Positions 43,664 through 52,545 of a DNA stretch of 64,000 nucleotides are shown here, one piece after another. The stretch comes from Falsigemmobacter intermedius (GTDB lineage Bacteria > Pseudomonadota > Alphaproteobacteria > Rhodobacterales > Rhodobacteraceae). The stretch covers positions 1 through 64,000 of the forward strand of contig NZ_SBLC01000005.1 in assembly GCF_004054105.1 (NCBI RefSeq). Direction: 5' to 3'. Numbering within the stretch: position 1 is the stretch's first letter; each line of letters opens with the position of its first letter. The translations under genes and the position numbers were made by a program. The notes below the pieces were generated by a model. It was not told where the DNA came from, made no database searches, and saw only the letters and a program-made list of their open reading frames with translations.

Positions 43664-44353
43664 ATGAGCACCAACCCGCATCTGCTGCAGTCTCCGCTGA
43701 ACCCTTTGCCGCCGGTGGTCTGGGCCCTGGTGGTGCCGATGATCCTGCTGGAGGTGATCTTTCAGCTGTCAGGTCAGGGGCTGATCGGGGGGGCGGATGG
43801 CATTGGCTGGCGCATGCAGGCGCTGGAGCGGATGGTGTTTATTCCTGAGCAGTTCCTGTGGATGGTGCAGACCGGGCAGTTTCCGCCGCGGGAACTGGCG
43901 CGGATTGTGATTTATCCCTTCGCGCATCTGAGTTTCATGCATGCGGCTTTTGTGGTGGTCTTCGTGCTGGCGCTTGGGAAATTCGTGGGGGAATTGTTCC
44001 GGCCGCTGGCCCTGGTGGGGCTGTTTTTCGGCTCCTCGATCCTGGCGGCCATGGTCTACGCGGCCCTGGGGCAGAAGGTGCCGCTGGTGGGCGGCTATGC
44101 CGGGGCCTTCGGGCTGATCGGGGCTTTTTCCTTCGTGCTCTGGGTGCGGCTGCGCCAGCGTGGAGAGAGCGGCCTGCAGGCGTTCAGTCTGATCGGGGTG
44201 ATGATCCTTGTGCGGCTGGCCTTTGGGATCTTCGGCGGTGTGGCGCCGGACTGGATTGCCGATCTGGCGGGCTTTGCCGCCGGATTCGGTCTTTCCTTCG
44301 TTCTGATCCCCGGCGGGCCGAAGCGGCTGCTGGCGCTGTTGCGGGCGCGCTGA
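43664..44353 (+). CDS. Rhomboid-like membrane protein lacking catalytic residues
   Basis: A 229-residue protein with about six helices in the rhomboid order. It has the FPAHLS-like stretch [15 protein letters not shown] and the glycine-rich GGYAGAFG (about residues 133-140), where proteolytic rhomboids have GxSG. Here the serine is alanine 136. In the last helix the histidine of the AHLGG motif is aspartate 200 ([12 protein letters not shown]). Both catalytic residues are therefore missing, so a non-proteolytic function is likely. The start at 43664 follows GAGGGGCGCC. Confidence 0.75.
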   Translation: MSTNPHLLQSPLNPLPPVVWALVVPMILLEVIFQLSGQGLIGGADGIGWRMQALERMVFIPEQFLWMVQTGQFPPRELARIVIYPFAHLSFMHAAFVVVFVLALGKFVGELFRPLALVGLFFGSSILAAMVYAALGQKVPLVGGYAGAFGLIGAFSFVLWVRLRQRGESGLQAFSLIGVMILVRLAFGIFGGVAPDWIADLAGFAAGFGLSFVLIPGGPKRLLALLRAR

Positions 44354-44362
44354 GGCGCGCGT

Positions 44363-44833
44363 CTAGCAGCGCCGCCAGGTTTTCTGGTCGCTGTTCACGC
44401 ACCAGCCCTCATCGGTCATCACATCTTCAAAGAGCACATCGGGGGTATGCGTGCGGCCCGGCAGGCAGGTCAGCTCCGTCACCGGGGTCTCGCCTTTCAG
44501 AACGGCGACCCCTGCGGACTGCGGATCATTGCCCGTACGGCTGGAGGCAGTCCAGACCTCATAGCGGTAGTCGCCGTTGCGAAAGATCAGCTTTGACCAG
44601 ATGTTATTGCCAACGCCGGGCCAGGGCTCAACCGGCCCGCTGCTCAGCGGCGCGCTGAGTGCAAGATCGGTCCTGCCTTTCGGGCCGTAGCGATAGTGGA
44701 AGGCTCCGTCCGAGAGGCAGACTTCCAGGCTGCGGGTCTGCGAGACGTCGCAGGAGAGGATCATTTTGCCCGGGCAGGCGGCTGAAGCCGCAGCGGGCAG
44801 GATGAGGGCGGTGAGAAAAGCAGCGATGCGCAC
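44363..44833 (-). CDS. Hypothetical secreted cysteine-containing protein
   Basis: A 156-residue protein with a signal peptide (RIAAFLTALILPAAASAA) and six cysteines in the mature part, probably forming disulfides: ACPGK, LSCDVS, EVCLSDG, LTCLPG, GWCVNS and the terminal RRC. No family is recognised. The GTG at 44833 follows GGAGACTGCCT and starts the signal peptide; the longer reading adds a basic leader. It converges with the rhomboid-like gene. Confidence 0.6.
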   Translation of the reverse strand: MRIAAFLTALILPAAASAACPGKMILSCDVSQTRSLEVCLSDGAFHYRYGPKGRTDLALSAPLSSGPVEPWPGVGNNIWSKLIFRNGDYRYEVWTASSRTGNDPQSAGVAVLKGETPVTELTCLPGRTHTPDVLFEDVMTDEGWCVNSDQKTWRRC

Positions 44834-44912
44834 AGGCAGTCTCCGGTCCGGGATCTGTCTGATCTGCACGCGCAAAGCGGCGCCGGGCAAGAAAAATCCC
44901 CCGCCTCCCCCG

Positions 44913-46073
44913 TCAGGAGGAGCCCTTCGGCGGGGGCAGCGTGCCTTTGTTATAGGGCGTCCAGTCGGTGATATCGGGATAGAACTGCCGCCGCCAGGCG
45001 CGGACTTTCGGGTTCATCACCCGCCGCCAGAGGGGCGGGATCATCGCCAGCGCCGCCATGGCGGGATAGCCGTGGGGCAGCTGCGGGGCCTCATCGGCGC
45101 TCCGGCTTTGCAGCAGGGGAAAGCGGCGGTCGGGTTTGTAATGGTGATCCGAATGGCGCTGCAGGTTGATCAGGAACCAGTTTGAGACCTTATGCGCGGC
45201 GTTCCAGGAGTGGCGCGGCAGCACATGCTCATAGCGGCCCTCGCCGAGGTGGCGGCGGGTCAGGCCGTAGTGCTCGATGTAATTTGTCAGCTCCAGTTGC
45301 CAGACGGCGCTGAAGGCCTGAACCAGAAAGAGGCCCAGGCCCTCCCATCCGCCGATCAGGAAAGCCAGCGCCAGAAAGCCAAGCTGCAAAGCGCCATAGA
45401 GCCAGAAGGGGTTGCGCATGTGCCAGACGGGCAATCCGCGCCGGGCCAGCATCTGTCGCTCTGCAGCGAAGGCTGAGGGCGGGCACTGTGTCAGCACCCG
45501 TTTGAAATAGCGGTGAAACCCCTCATTGTAGCGCGCTGAGACCGGGTCGCGGGGGGTGGCAACATAGCGGTGATGGACCAGAAGATGCTCTGAGCGGAAA
45601 TGCGAGTAGAGCACCATGGCCAGCAGCAGATCGCCCAGGTGCCGCTCAAGGCGGTTTTTCTGGTGCAGCAGTTCATGGGCATAGACGATGCCGACTGCGC
45701 CGGAGATCACGCCCAGGCCGAAGAAAAGGCCGATTTTCTCCGCCGTGCCGGTCAGCCCGCCGTGAGTGGCATGATAAAGGCAGGCGAAGACGGCGATGAC
45801 CTGCAGCGGAAACCAGATCAGCGTGATGAGGCGATACCAGAAAAGATCGCGCTCAGGCGTGGCGGGGTCGGGGTTTTCCTCGTCGAGGCCGCCGGCGAGA
45901 TCGAGGATCGATACCATGGTCCAGCCCGATAGCGGCAGAGCCGCCACCCACCAGCCGCCCCGGGTGGCCGCGATATAAGCCACCGGCAACAGCAGGAGCG
46001 AACACCAGAACGGCAGCGCAGAGCGCCAGTCCTTCAGGGCGCGGGCAGGAGGGGCGGGAGGGGCATCGGGCAT
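44913..46073 (-). CDS. alkB: AlkB-type alkane 1-monooxygenase/hydroxylase
   Basis: A 386-residue membrane diiron enzyme. All histidine boxes of the AlkB family are present: HELLHQ, HLLVHHR, the NYIEHYGL signature and LQRHSDHHYKP. There are about six hydrophobic segments around them. AlkB-type enzymes hydroxylate the terminal carbon of medium-chain alkanes with rubredoxin electrons; some relatives act on other lipids. No rubredoxin or rubredoxin reductase gene is adjacent, so the alkane role is likely but unproven. A small palindrome lies about 120 bp upstream. Confidence 0.85.
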   Translation of the reverse strand: MPDAPPAPPARALKDWRSALPFWCSLLLLPVAYIAATRGGWWVAALPLSGWTMVSILDLAGGLDEENPDPATPERDLFWYRLITLIWFPLQVIAVFACLYHATHGGLTGTAEKIGLFFGLGVISGAVGIVYAHELLHQKNRLERHLGDLLLAMVLYSHFRSEHLLVHHRYVATPRDPVSARYNEGFHRYFKRVLTQCPPSAFAAERQMLARRGLPVWHMRNPFWLYGALQLGFLALAFLIGGWEGLGLFLVQAFSAVWQLELTNYIEHYGLTRRHLGEGRYEHVLPRHSWNAAHKVSNWFLINLQRHSDHHYKPDRRFPLLQSRSADEAPQLPHGYPAMAALAMIPPLWRRVMNPKVRAWRRQFYPDITDWTPYNKGTLPPPKGSS

Positions 46074-46192
46074 TTGGGCTCCTCGGGCTGCGGGTTTGCC
46101 GCGCAGGCGGGCGCGGCACCCAGGACTTCACCCTATGGCTGTAGCGCACCTCCGTAAAGGTGGGGCAAACGCCTCCCCGGACGGGCCTGCGG

Positions 46193-46205
46193 GTGCACAG
46201 TGCAC
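46193..46205. promoter_or_regulatory. Palindrome upstream of the alkB-like gene
   Basis: GTGCAC-A-GTGCAC is an odd-length perfect palindrome within the 274-bp gap between alkB and mutY (46074-46347), where I see no gene. It could be an operator. Confidence 0.3.
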
Positions 46206-46347
46206 TGGTTTGTGATCGGTTGGGGGCGTCTTATGGGGGGCGGAGGGCAGGCTTGTGCGCCTGCAAAGCCCGTCCTTTTTGGCAGGTGTTCGCGCTGCGG
46301 GCCTTTTCAGGGCGGGGGCGTTTCCGGTCCTTCGCGCTGGCAGCGGA

Positions 46348-47394
46348 TCAGAACTCGTGGAACTGCGGCGCGGCCAGATCCCAGGCTTTGCGCATGACCG
46401 TCGGAAGGGCCGAGGGGGAGAAATCCGCCCGCCACTCACCCTGCCGGGGGGCGGCGTCGCTGCGGGCAATCCGGACCTGAAGGCTCAGGTGGAAATGCGT
46501 GAAGGTGTGGCGCACCTCGCCGTTCAGGGTCAGCCAGTCAGCGGTGAGCGGCGGCTCATGTGCCGGAGCACCGCCTGCCACCCAGTCGGATCCGGGAAAG
46601 CCCGGCATGCCACCCAGGAGGCCCTTTTCGGGGCGGGTCTCGATCAGCCACGCCCCGTCAGAGGGGCGGCGGGCGATATAGACCACGCCGGCGCGCTCAG
46701 GTTTGGCGGCCTTTGGCGCTTTGCGCGGGAGCTCGGCTGCGATGCCAAGACGGCGGGCCGCGCAATGGGAAAAGACCGGGCAGATGGTGCAGGCCGGATT
46801 GCGCGGCGTACAGATCGTGGCGCCCAGATCCATCATCGCCTGGGCATAGTCGCCCGGGCGCTCCCGGGGCGAAAGCTCTGCCGCCAGGTCGCGCAGCTTC
46901 GGGCGTGCTGCAGGCAGGGGATCGTTCATCGCAAAGATGCGCGAGGTGACCCGTTCCACATTGCCGTCGACGACCACGGCGGGCAGGTCAAAGGCGATGG
47001 CGGCAATGGCCGCAGCGGTATAGGGGCCAACGCCGGGCAGGGCGAGAAGTCCGGCCTCGGTCTTCGGGAACCCTCCCGCAGAGGCCACGGCCCGCGCGCA
47101 GGCGAGAAGATTGCGGGCGCGGGCGTAATAGCCAAGCCCGGCCCATTCAGCCATGACATCCGCATCAGCGGCTGCGGCAAGGGCTGCCACATCCGGCCAT
47201 CGGGTGGTGAAACGGTTGAAGTAGTCCTTCACCGCCGCCACCGTGGTCTGCTGGAGCATCACTTCGGAGAGCCAGATCCGGTAGGGATCGGGCATCACGC
47301 CTTTTGCGCGATCTGCCGGAGAGATCCGCCAGGGCAGCACGCGCGCGTGAGCATCATACCAGGCCAGCAGGTCTTTGGCGAAGCTTTCACACAT
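46348..47394 (-). CDS. mutY: A/G-specific adenine DNA glycosylase
   Basis: A 348-residue MutY, which removes adenine mispaired with 8-oxoguanine. The start WYDAHARVLPWR, the catalytic glutamate in SEVMLQQT, the helix-hairpin-helix LPGVGPYTAAAIAAIAF with catalytic aspartate in VVVDGNVER, and the 4Fe-4S cysteines CTPRNPACTICPVFSHC are all present. The C-terminal NUDIX-like domain (about residues 225-345) recognises 8-oxoG. It is divergent from the DciA-like gene; this order with dsbA-like is common in the group. Confidence 0.95.
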   Translation of the reverse strand: MCESFAKDLLAWYDAHARVLPWRISPADRAKGVMPDPYRIWLSEVMLQQTTVAAVKDYFNRFTTRWPDVAALAAAADADVMAEWAGLGYYARARNLLACARAVASAGGFPKTEAGLLALPGVGPYTAAAIAAIAFDLPAVVVDGNVERVTSRIFAMNDPLPAARPKLRDLAAELSPRERPGDYAQAMMDLGATICTPRNPACTICPVFSHCAARRLGIAAELPRKAPKAAKPERAGVVYIARRPSDGAWLIETRPEKGLLGGMPGFPGSDWVAGGAPAHEPPLTADWLTLNGEVRHTFTHFHLSLQVRIARSDAAPRQGEWRADFSPSALPTVMRKAWDLAAPQFHEF

Positions 47395-47502
47395 TTTTCA
47401 TGTCTCCGGAGCGCCTCGCGTCTGGCGCAGACCGCCCCGGGTTGTAAGATGGGGCAATCTGCGGGGATGCCCCGCACCTTGCATAAAAGGATGCCTCCGT
47501 CC

Positions 47503-48039
47503 ATGGCGCGAAAGCCCGCAGCCCCCGATGACCGCAGCCCGCCCTCCCGGCGTCGGCGTGGTTTTGAATCTGCCGGGGGGCTTTTGACGCAGCGGATCCG
47601 TAAGGCGGGCGAAAGCCGGGGGTTTGCGATCAGCCGCCTTCTGACCCATTGGCCGGAAGTGGCCGGGGCGGATCTGGCAAAGCTGACGCGCCCGGTGAAG
47701 GTCGGCTATACCCGCGAGGGTTTTGGCGCGACGCTGACGGTGCTGGTGCAGCCCTCCGCCGCGCCCCTGGTTGAAATGCGCAAAGAACGTCTGCGCGAGC
47801 GGGTGAATGCGGTCTATGGCTACAACGCCATCGCGCGTATTCATCTGACCCAGACCTCGCCCTATGGCTTTTCGGAGGGGCAGGCCGATTTTGACCACGC
47901 CCGCCGCGATGCGCCGCCGCCTGAGCCGGCTCAGCCCGGACCCGAAGCTCTGGCCGTGGCTGAAGATGTGAAAGATGACGGGCTCAGACGCGCTCTGGCG
48001 CAGCTGGCCCAGAACGTGCTGTCCCGCAAGCGGACCTGA
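47503..48039 (+). CDS. DciA-like protein (DUF721)
   Basis: A 178-residue protein with a basic disordered N-terminus and a DUF721/DciA core (ISRLLTHWPEVAGADLAKLTRPVKV), followed by VLVQPSAAPLVEMRKERLRERVN. DciA is the ancestral replicative helicase loader in bacteria that lack DnaC or DnaI, so a role in replication restart or initiation is likely. Start may be 47503 or 47491, both ATG. A much longer upstream frame overlaps mutY antisense and is rejected. The dsbA-like gene begins 15 bp later. Confidence 0.82.
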   Translation: MARKPAAPDDRSPPSRRRRGFESAGGLLTQRIRKAGESRGFAISRLLTHWPEVAGADLAKLTRPVKVGYTREGFGATLTVLVQPSAAPLVEMRKERLRERVNAVYGYNAIARIHLTQTSPYGFSEGQADFDHARRDAPPPEPAQPGPEALAVAEDVKDDGLRRALAQLAQNVLSRKRT

Positions 48040-48054
48040 GAGAGGAAATCCACG

Positions 48055-48687
48055 ATGATGAAACCCTTTGCGGCGGCTCTGGCCCTGGCGACCCTGACCG
48101 CCTTTGGCATGACTGCGATGAGCGCGGCGCCTGCCGTGGCTCAGGCGACCGAGCAGAAGAAGGTCGAGATCCCGGAGCTGGTGCTGGGCAATAAAGACGC
48201 CACCGTCACCCTGACGGAATATGCCTCTTACACCTGCCCGCATTGCGCGAACTTCCATTCTTCGGTCTTTAAAGAGCTGAAGCGCGATTACATCGATACC
48301 GGTAAGATCAAATTCGTCTACCGCGAGGTCTTCTTTGACCGCCCCGGCCTCTGGGCGGCCATGGTTGCACGCTGCGGGGGGGAAATGCGCTATTTCGGCA
48401 TCCAGGAGATGCTTTACGCGCAGCAGAAAGACTGGGCGGCAGGTGGTGGTGAGGCAACCAGCGCCGCGCTGCAGAAGATCGGTCTGACCGCCGGTCTGAG
48501 CCAGGAACAGCTGAACGCCTGCATGACCGATGGTGCTACCGCTCAGGCGCTGATCGAGACCTATGAGGCCAATGTGAAAGCCGATAGCATCACCTCGACG
48601 CCCTCGCTGATCATCAATGGCACCAGGCACGGCAATATGAACTATGCCGATCTGAAAGCCCTGCTTGACGCCGAACTGGCGAAGTAA
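48055..48687 (+). CDS. DsbA-family periplasmic thiol oxidoreductase
   Basis: A 210-residue thioredoxin-fold protein with a signal peptide ending PAVAQ. The active site is SYTCPHCANFH, the typical CPHC of DsbA-like oxidases, and cis-proline is in TSTPSLIING. It introduces or shuffles disulfides in periplasmic proteins. It closely follows the DciA-like gene, and a strong terminator ends the unit. Which DsbA subgroup it belongs to is not resolved. Confidence 0.9.
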   Translation: MMKPFAAALALATLTAFGMTAMSAAPAVAQATEQKKVEIPELVLGNKDATVTLTEYASYTCPHCANFHSSVFKELKRDYIDTGKIKFVYREVFFDRPGLWAAMVARCGGEMRYFGIQEMLYAQQKDWAAGGGEATSAALQKIGLTAGLSQEQLNACMTDGATAQALIETYEANVKADSITSTPSLIINGTRHGNMNYADLKALLDAELAK

Positions 48688-48709
48688 TCCTCAGGACTTA
48701 AAGCGATTG

Positions 48710-48747
48710 AGCACCCCGCCTGTCCGTCAGGCGGGGTGTTTTCTTTC
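48710..48747 (+). terminator. Terminator after the dsbA-like gene
   Basis: CACCCCGCCTG and CAGGCGGGGTG form an 11-bp stem followed by TTTTCTTT. The next 185 bp (48748-48932) hold no gene I can support. Confidence 0.9.
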
Positions 48748-48932
48748 CCAAAGGTGCCCCGGAGACCGTCGGGCAAGCTTCGCAGTCACGCGAGGGCTGC
48801 ACCCTTTCAGGGGACGGAAGTGAAAAGGCCGGGCCGTAACCGGGTCAGGCGCTCAGGGCCATTGGTCCCGAATGCCTGAAGGGTTCGCGACCATTATGCG
48901 ATCACGCCCCGGTGCTGAGCGGTGGTTGAAAA

Positions 48933-50033
48933 TCAGCCGATCGTGCCGCGCTGACCGCCGGTCTGGGCGCGGTCGAGCAGAAGGTGATCGAGCAGCACGC
49001 AGGCCATCATCGCCTCTCCCACCGGAACGGCACGGATGCCGACGCAGGGGTCGTGACGGCCTTTGGTGATCAGATCGACCTCTTCGCCCTGCAGGTTCAC
49101 GGTCTCACGCGGGGTCAGGATCGAAGAGGTGGGCTTCACCGCAAAGCGCACGACCACCGGCTGTCCGGTCGAAATGCCGCCCAGAATGCCGCCCGCGTGG
49201 TTTGAGAGATAGCGCGGGCCGTCATTGCCCATGCGGATCTCATCGGCGTTTTCCACACCGGTCAGCATGGCGGCAGCCATGCCTTCGCCGATCTCGACGC
49301 CTTTGACGGCGTTGATGCTCATCATGGCGGCGGCTATCTCGGTATCGAGCTTGGCATAAAGCGGCGCGCCAAGACCCGGGGGAACACCCTCAGCCACCAC
49401 TTCGATGATCGCACCCACCGAGTTATGCGACAGGCGCAACTCATCCAGATAGCCGGCCCATTCCACCGCTGCCACCGGATCGGGGCACCAGAAGGGGTTG
49501 TCCGAGAGGGTGCTCAGATCCATGCGCGAGCGGTCGATGGTTTTCGTGCCCATCTGCACCATATAGCCGGTGATCTTCAGATCGGGCGCAAGCGCGGCCA
49601 GCACCTGACGCGCCACACCGCCTGCGGCCACACGCGCCGCGGTTTCGCGTGCCGAGGACCGCCCGCCGCCGCGGTAGTCGCGGTGGCCGTATTTCAGATG
49701 GTAGGCAATATCGGCATGGCCGGGGCGGAACGAGGTGGCGATATCGCCGTAATCTTTCGAGCGCTGATCGGTGTTTTCGATCATCAGCTGGATCGGCGTG
49801 CCGGTGGTCTTGCCCTCAAAGACGCCGGAGAGGATCTTCACCAGATCGGCTTCACGGCGCTGGGTGGTGAACTTTGAGGTGCCGGGCTTGCGCAGCTCCA
49901 GCCATTGCTGGATGTCAGCCTCGGTCAGCGGAATATTCGGCGGGCAGCCATCCACCGTGCAGCCAAGCGCGGGCCCGTGGCTTTCGCCCCAGGTGGTGGT
50001 GCGGAATGTGTGGCCGAACGTGTTGAAGCTCAT
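48933..50033 (-). CDS. aroC: Chorismate synthase
   Basis: A 366-residue AroC, converting EPSP to chorismate. Signatures are [17 protein letters not shown] near the start, [38 protein letters not shown] cut here to [15 protein letters not shown], and the later [20 protein letters not shown]-type segment ([15 protein letters not shown]). The ATG at 50033 follows AAGGAGAGCGGCG; a 35-codon upstream extension is rejected. Length is normal. It is adjacent to a LysR regulator on the same strand. Confidence 0.97.
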   Translation of the reverse strand: MSFNTFGHTFRTTTWGESHGPALGCTVDGCPPNIPLTEADIQQWLELRKPGTSKFTTQRREADLVKILSGVFEGKTTGTPIQLMIENTDQRSKDYGDIATSFRPGHADIAYHLKYGHRDYRGGGRSSARETAARVAAGGVARQVLAALAPDLKITGYMVQMGTKTIDRSRMDLSTLSDNPFWCPDPVAAVEWAGYLDELRLSHNSVGAIIEVVAEGVPPGLGAPLYAKLDTEIAAAMMSINAVKGVEIGEGMAAAMLTGVENADEIRMGNDGPRYLSNHAGGILGGISTGQPVVVRFAVKPTSSILTPRETVNLQGEEVDLITKGRHDPCVGIRAVPVGEAMMACVLLDHLLLDRAQTGGQRGTIG

Positions 50034-50094
50034 CGCCGCTCTCCTTCTCTGACCGGGCTTTCCTAGCCGGGGAACGGAGCCGGGGAAAGCCCTC

Positions 50095-50979
50095 TCAGGC
50101 GGGGGAGAGCCGCCGTGCCGCCGCCAGAAGCGCCTCAAGCGCAGGGGTGTGCAGATCCCGGGCCGGGGTGATCAGCCCGATCCGGTGCTGCGCGGCGGGG
50201 GCAACCAGCGGCAGAGCGAGCAGACGCGGATCGCCGGTCACCATGGCGGCCAGGGCCTCCGGCAGCACGGAATGCCAGTGCCCCGTCGCCACATGGGCAA
50301 TGAGAGCAAGGACCGAGTTTGATTCAATCGCCGCCTCGACGCTCAATCCGGCATCGGCCAGATGGCCGTTGATGATGCGCCGGTTCTGCATCTCTGAACT
50401 CAGCAGACAAAGCGGCAGCCCGGCCAGATCGGCCCATTCGGCGGTGCTGCGCCGTTCAAGCGGCCCGTCCGGCGTGGTCAGCAGCACATAGCGTTCCTGG
50501 AAAAGCGGGATCGCCGCCACTTTGCCCAAAGGCTCATGGTCCAGATAACTCAGCCCCGCATCGAGGCTGTGATCCTGCAGACGGCTGAGGATTTCGCCTG
50601 AGGTGGCGGAATGGATTTTCACGCGGATGCCCGGATTGCGGCGCAGAAAAGGCGCGGTCAGATCGGCAATGCGCGGCAGAGCCGTCGGGATAACGCCGAT
50701 GCGCAGCTGCCCCGTCAGCCCATGGCGCACAGCGCGCATTTCCTCGCGCAGGCTGCGGACATCGGCGGTGATGGCGCGGGCGCGCTCAAGCACCCGCTCT
50801 CCTTCAGGGGTCAGTCCCTGAAAGCGTGAGCCGCGGATCACGAGCTGCACACCAAGCTGGTCTTCCAGCTGACGGATGGCTGAAGACAGGCTGGGCTGGG
50901 CGACCCCGCAGGCCTCAGCCGCGCGGCCGAAATGGCGCTCGCGGGCCAGTGCCAGAAACATCTCAAGCCGGTCAATCAT
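50095..50979 (-). CDS. LysR-type transcriptional regulator
   Basis: A 294-residue LysR protein. The helix-turn-helix is at about residues 15-40 ([30 protein letters not shown]), of which the key parts are [13 protein letters not shown] and AIRQLE. The effector domain runs from residue 90 with [12 protein letters not shown]. The target and ligand are unknown. The ATG at 50979 follows GGAGGCACAG. It shares its upstream region with the divergent peptidase gene at 51099, the first place to look for its binding site. Confidence 0.9.
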   Translation of the reverse strand: MIDRLEMFLALARERHFGRAAEACGVAQPSLSSAIRQLEDQLGVQLVIRGSRFQGLTPEGERVLERARAITADVRSLREEMRAVRHGLTGQLRIGVIPTALPRIADLTAPFLRRNPGIRVKIHSATSGEILSRLQDHSLDAGLSYLDHEPLGKVAAIPLFQERYVLLTTPDGPLERRSTAEWADLAGLPLCLLSSEMQNRRIINGHLADAGLSVEAAIESNSVLALIAHVATGHWHSVLPEALAAMVTGDPRLLALPLVAPAAQHRIGLITPARDLHTPALEALLAAARRLSPA

Positions 50980-51098
50980 CTGTGCCTCCGCGATCCCCGC
51001 CGCATTTTGCCATCGGGGCGCGGCACGGGCCAGAGGCACTTTGCCCGGAACCGCCGCGCAGCCTTGTGAGAGGGCAGGGGGCAGCTTACATCTGGGGC

Positions 51099-51908
51099 AT
51101 GAAACTCTCGCTCCCCTTTTTGTCGAAACCGCCCCGGGTCCCGCTGCTGCGGCTCTCTGGCGCGATTGGTGCGGCGGGCCGCTTTGGCGGCGGGCTGAAT
51201 GATGCGGGTCTTGCGCCGCTGATTGAGCGCGCCTTCAGCGCCGGAAAACCTGCCGCAGTCGCGCTTTTGATCAATTCCCCCGGCGGCTCGCCGGTGCAAA
51301 GTTCGCTGATTGCGGCCCGTATCCGGCGGCTTGCGGAGGACAAAAAGCTGCCCGTTCACGCCTTTGTCGAAGATGCGGCGGCCTCGGGCGGGTATTGGCT
51401 GGCCTGTGCGGCGGATGATATCTACGCCGACGAAAGCTCAATCCTGGGCTCGATCGGGGTGATCTCGGCGGGATTCGGCTTTACCGATCTGATTGCACGG
51501 CACGGTATTGAGCGGCGGGTGCATACCGCAGGCCGCTCAAAAAGCACGGCCGATCCCTTCCGGCCCGAGACGCCGGAGGATGAGGCGCGGCTCAGGATGA
51601 TCCTTGATCCGATCCATCAGGCTTTTATCGCCTATGTCAAAGAGCGGCGCGGGGCGCGGCTGGACCTGAGCACGCCCGATCTGTTTGAAGGGGCGTTCTG
51701 GGCCGGGCGCGATGCCCTGCGGATCGGGCTGGCGGATGGCATCGGCCATGCGGTGCCGGTTCTGCGCTCGATCTATGGGGAGAAGGTGAAGCTGGTCCCT
51801 CAGGCCGCGCGGCGCGGGCTTTTGTCGAAACTGGGGCTGAAAGCCGGGGCGGAAGCTCTGGCAGAGGTGGCGGAGGAGCGTGCTCTCTGGGCGCGGGTCG
51901 GATTATGA
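51099..51908 (+). CDS. Peptidase S49 (SohB/SppA-like)
   Basis: A 269-residue S49 peptidase. The nucleophile serine is in AAASGGYWLACAADDIYAD and the lysine in GRSKSTADPF, the Ser-Lys pair of single-domain SppA proteins; LINSPGGSPVQSS forms the oxyanion strand. These enzymes digest signal peptides or membrane-linked peptides. There is a weak hydrophobic start and no long signal anchor. It is in an operon with two small genes through ATGATG and GTGA overlaps. Confidence 0.88.
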   Translation: MKLSLPFLSKPPRVPLLRLSGAIGAAGRFGGGLNDAGLAPLIERAFSAGKPAAVALLINSPGGSPVQSSLIAARIRRLAEDKKLPVHAFVEDAAASGGYWLACAADDIYADESSILGSIGVISAGFGFTDLIARHGIERRVHTAGRSKSTADPFRPETPEDEARLRMILDPIHQAFIAYVKERRGARLDLSTPDLFEGAFWAGRDALRIGLADGIGHAVPVLRSIYGEKVKLVPQAARRGLLSKLGLKAGAEALAEVAEERALWARVGL

Positions 51909-52090
51909 TGCTGAAAATTGCAGGGCTGATGTTGCTGGTGCTGGCAGCGCTGGCCGTCTTTGGCCGGGTCCGCTTGGGTCTGCCGGGGGCGCGAAAGCCC
52001 CGATCCCTGGCCGCCGCGCGCAAATGCCGAAGCTGCGGACGTCCGGCCATCGGCAAAGGCCGCTGCGGCTGCGGGGCGCCAGAGGCGTGA
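51905..52090 (+). CDS. Small membrane protein with zinc-ribbon-like cysteines
   Basis: A 61-residue protein: one hydrophobic helix (about residues 4-22) and a basic tail with KCRSCGRPAIGKGRCGC, five cysteines arranged like a single-arm zinc ribbon. No named family is recognised. Start ATG at 51905 overlaps the peptidase stop. Association with the peptidase through overlap suggests co-expression. It may tether the peptidase or a quality-control factor; that is speculation. Confidence 0.6.
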   Translation: MMLKIAGLMLLVLAALAVFGRVRLGLPGARKPRSLAAARKCRSCGRPAIGKGRCGCGAPEA

Positions 52091-52545
52091 AGGTCGCGCT
52101 GAGCGGAGAGACTTCGGTCTGCGCAGCCCTCAGCCTGGGGTTGCCCGGTCGCGGATATCTTCCGGCGGGGACTGATCTGCCGGATCTGCTGATCTGGTGC
52201 GCCCCTGGATCACAATCTGAAGTTGTCTCATCCGCGCTTTTCTCACAGGTCGCGGAGAGTTGGGTGGACTATGCCCGGCGCTGCGGCCCGCCGGTTGGGG
52301 ACAACTCCGGGGAGAAACGTGTGCAGGGAGCGGTTCTGATGCTCTGCGACCAGGGCAGCGGGGCGGCACTCTCCGTGTTGTCCGGGCAGCTCGCCGCGCT
52401 GTCCCTGCGATTCGCACCGAATCTGCGGGTTAATCTTCTGGTGGGGAACTATGCATCCCCGGAAGGTTTTTTGCGCCCTGCCTTCGATTGGCTGGCCTGC
52501 AGCCCGGTGGTGACAGGCCAGATCCTGGGGTCAAAGCGGGTCTGA
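52087..52545 (+). CDS. Degenerate short-chain-dehydrogenase-like protein
   Basis: A 152-residue protein that starts with GTG overlapping the stop of the previous gene (GTGA). It shows remnants of a short-chain dehydrogenase: SGQLAALSLRFAPNLRVNLL and, near the end, SPVVTGQIL, which correspond to the C-terminal half of SDRs. The expected Tyr-x3-Lys is absent (around LSVLSGQL). It is also much shorter than the usual 240-260 residues. I recall an intact SDR gene at this place before uvrC in relatives, so this may be a decayed copy. Confidence 0.5.
   Translation: MKVALSGETSVCAALSLGLPGRGYLPAGTDLPDLLIWCAPGSQSEVVSSALFSQVAESWVDYARRCGPPVGDNSGEKRVQGAVLMLCDQGSGAALSVLSGQLAALSLRFAPNLRVNLLVGNYASPEGFLRPAFDWLACSPVVTGQILGSKRV

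Noticed and set aside
44913-46073. A fatty-acid desaturase instead of AlkB
   Set aside because: The histidine boxes fit both membrane diiron groups, but NYIEHYGL is characteristic of alkane hydroxylases, so AlkB is preferred.
46255-48039. A very long plus-strand frame running through the DciA-like gene
   Set aside because: Its first 400 or so codons are antisense to mutY, a confident gene. Only the end from 47503 is real.
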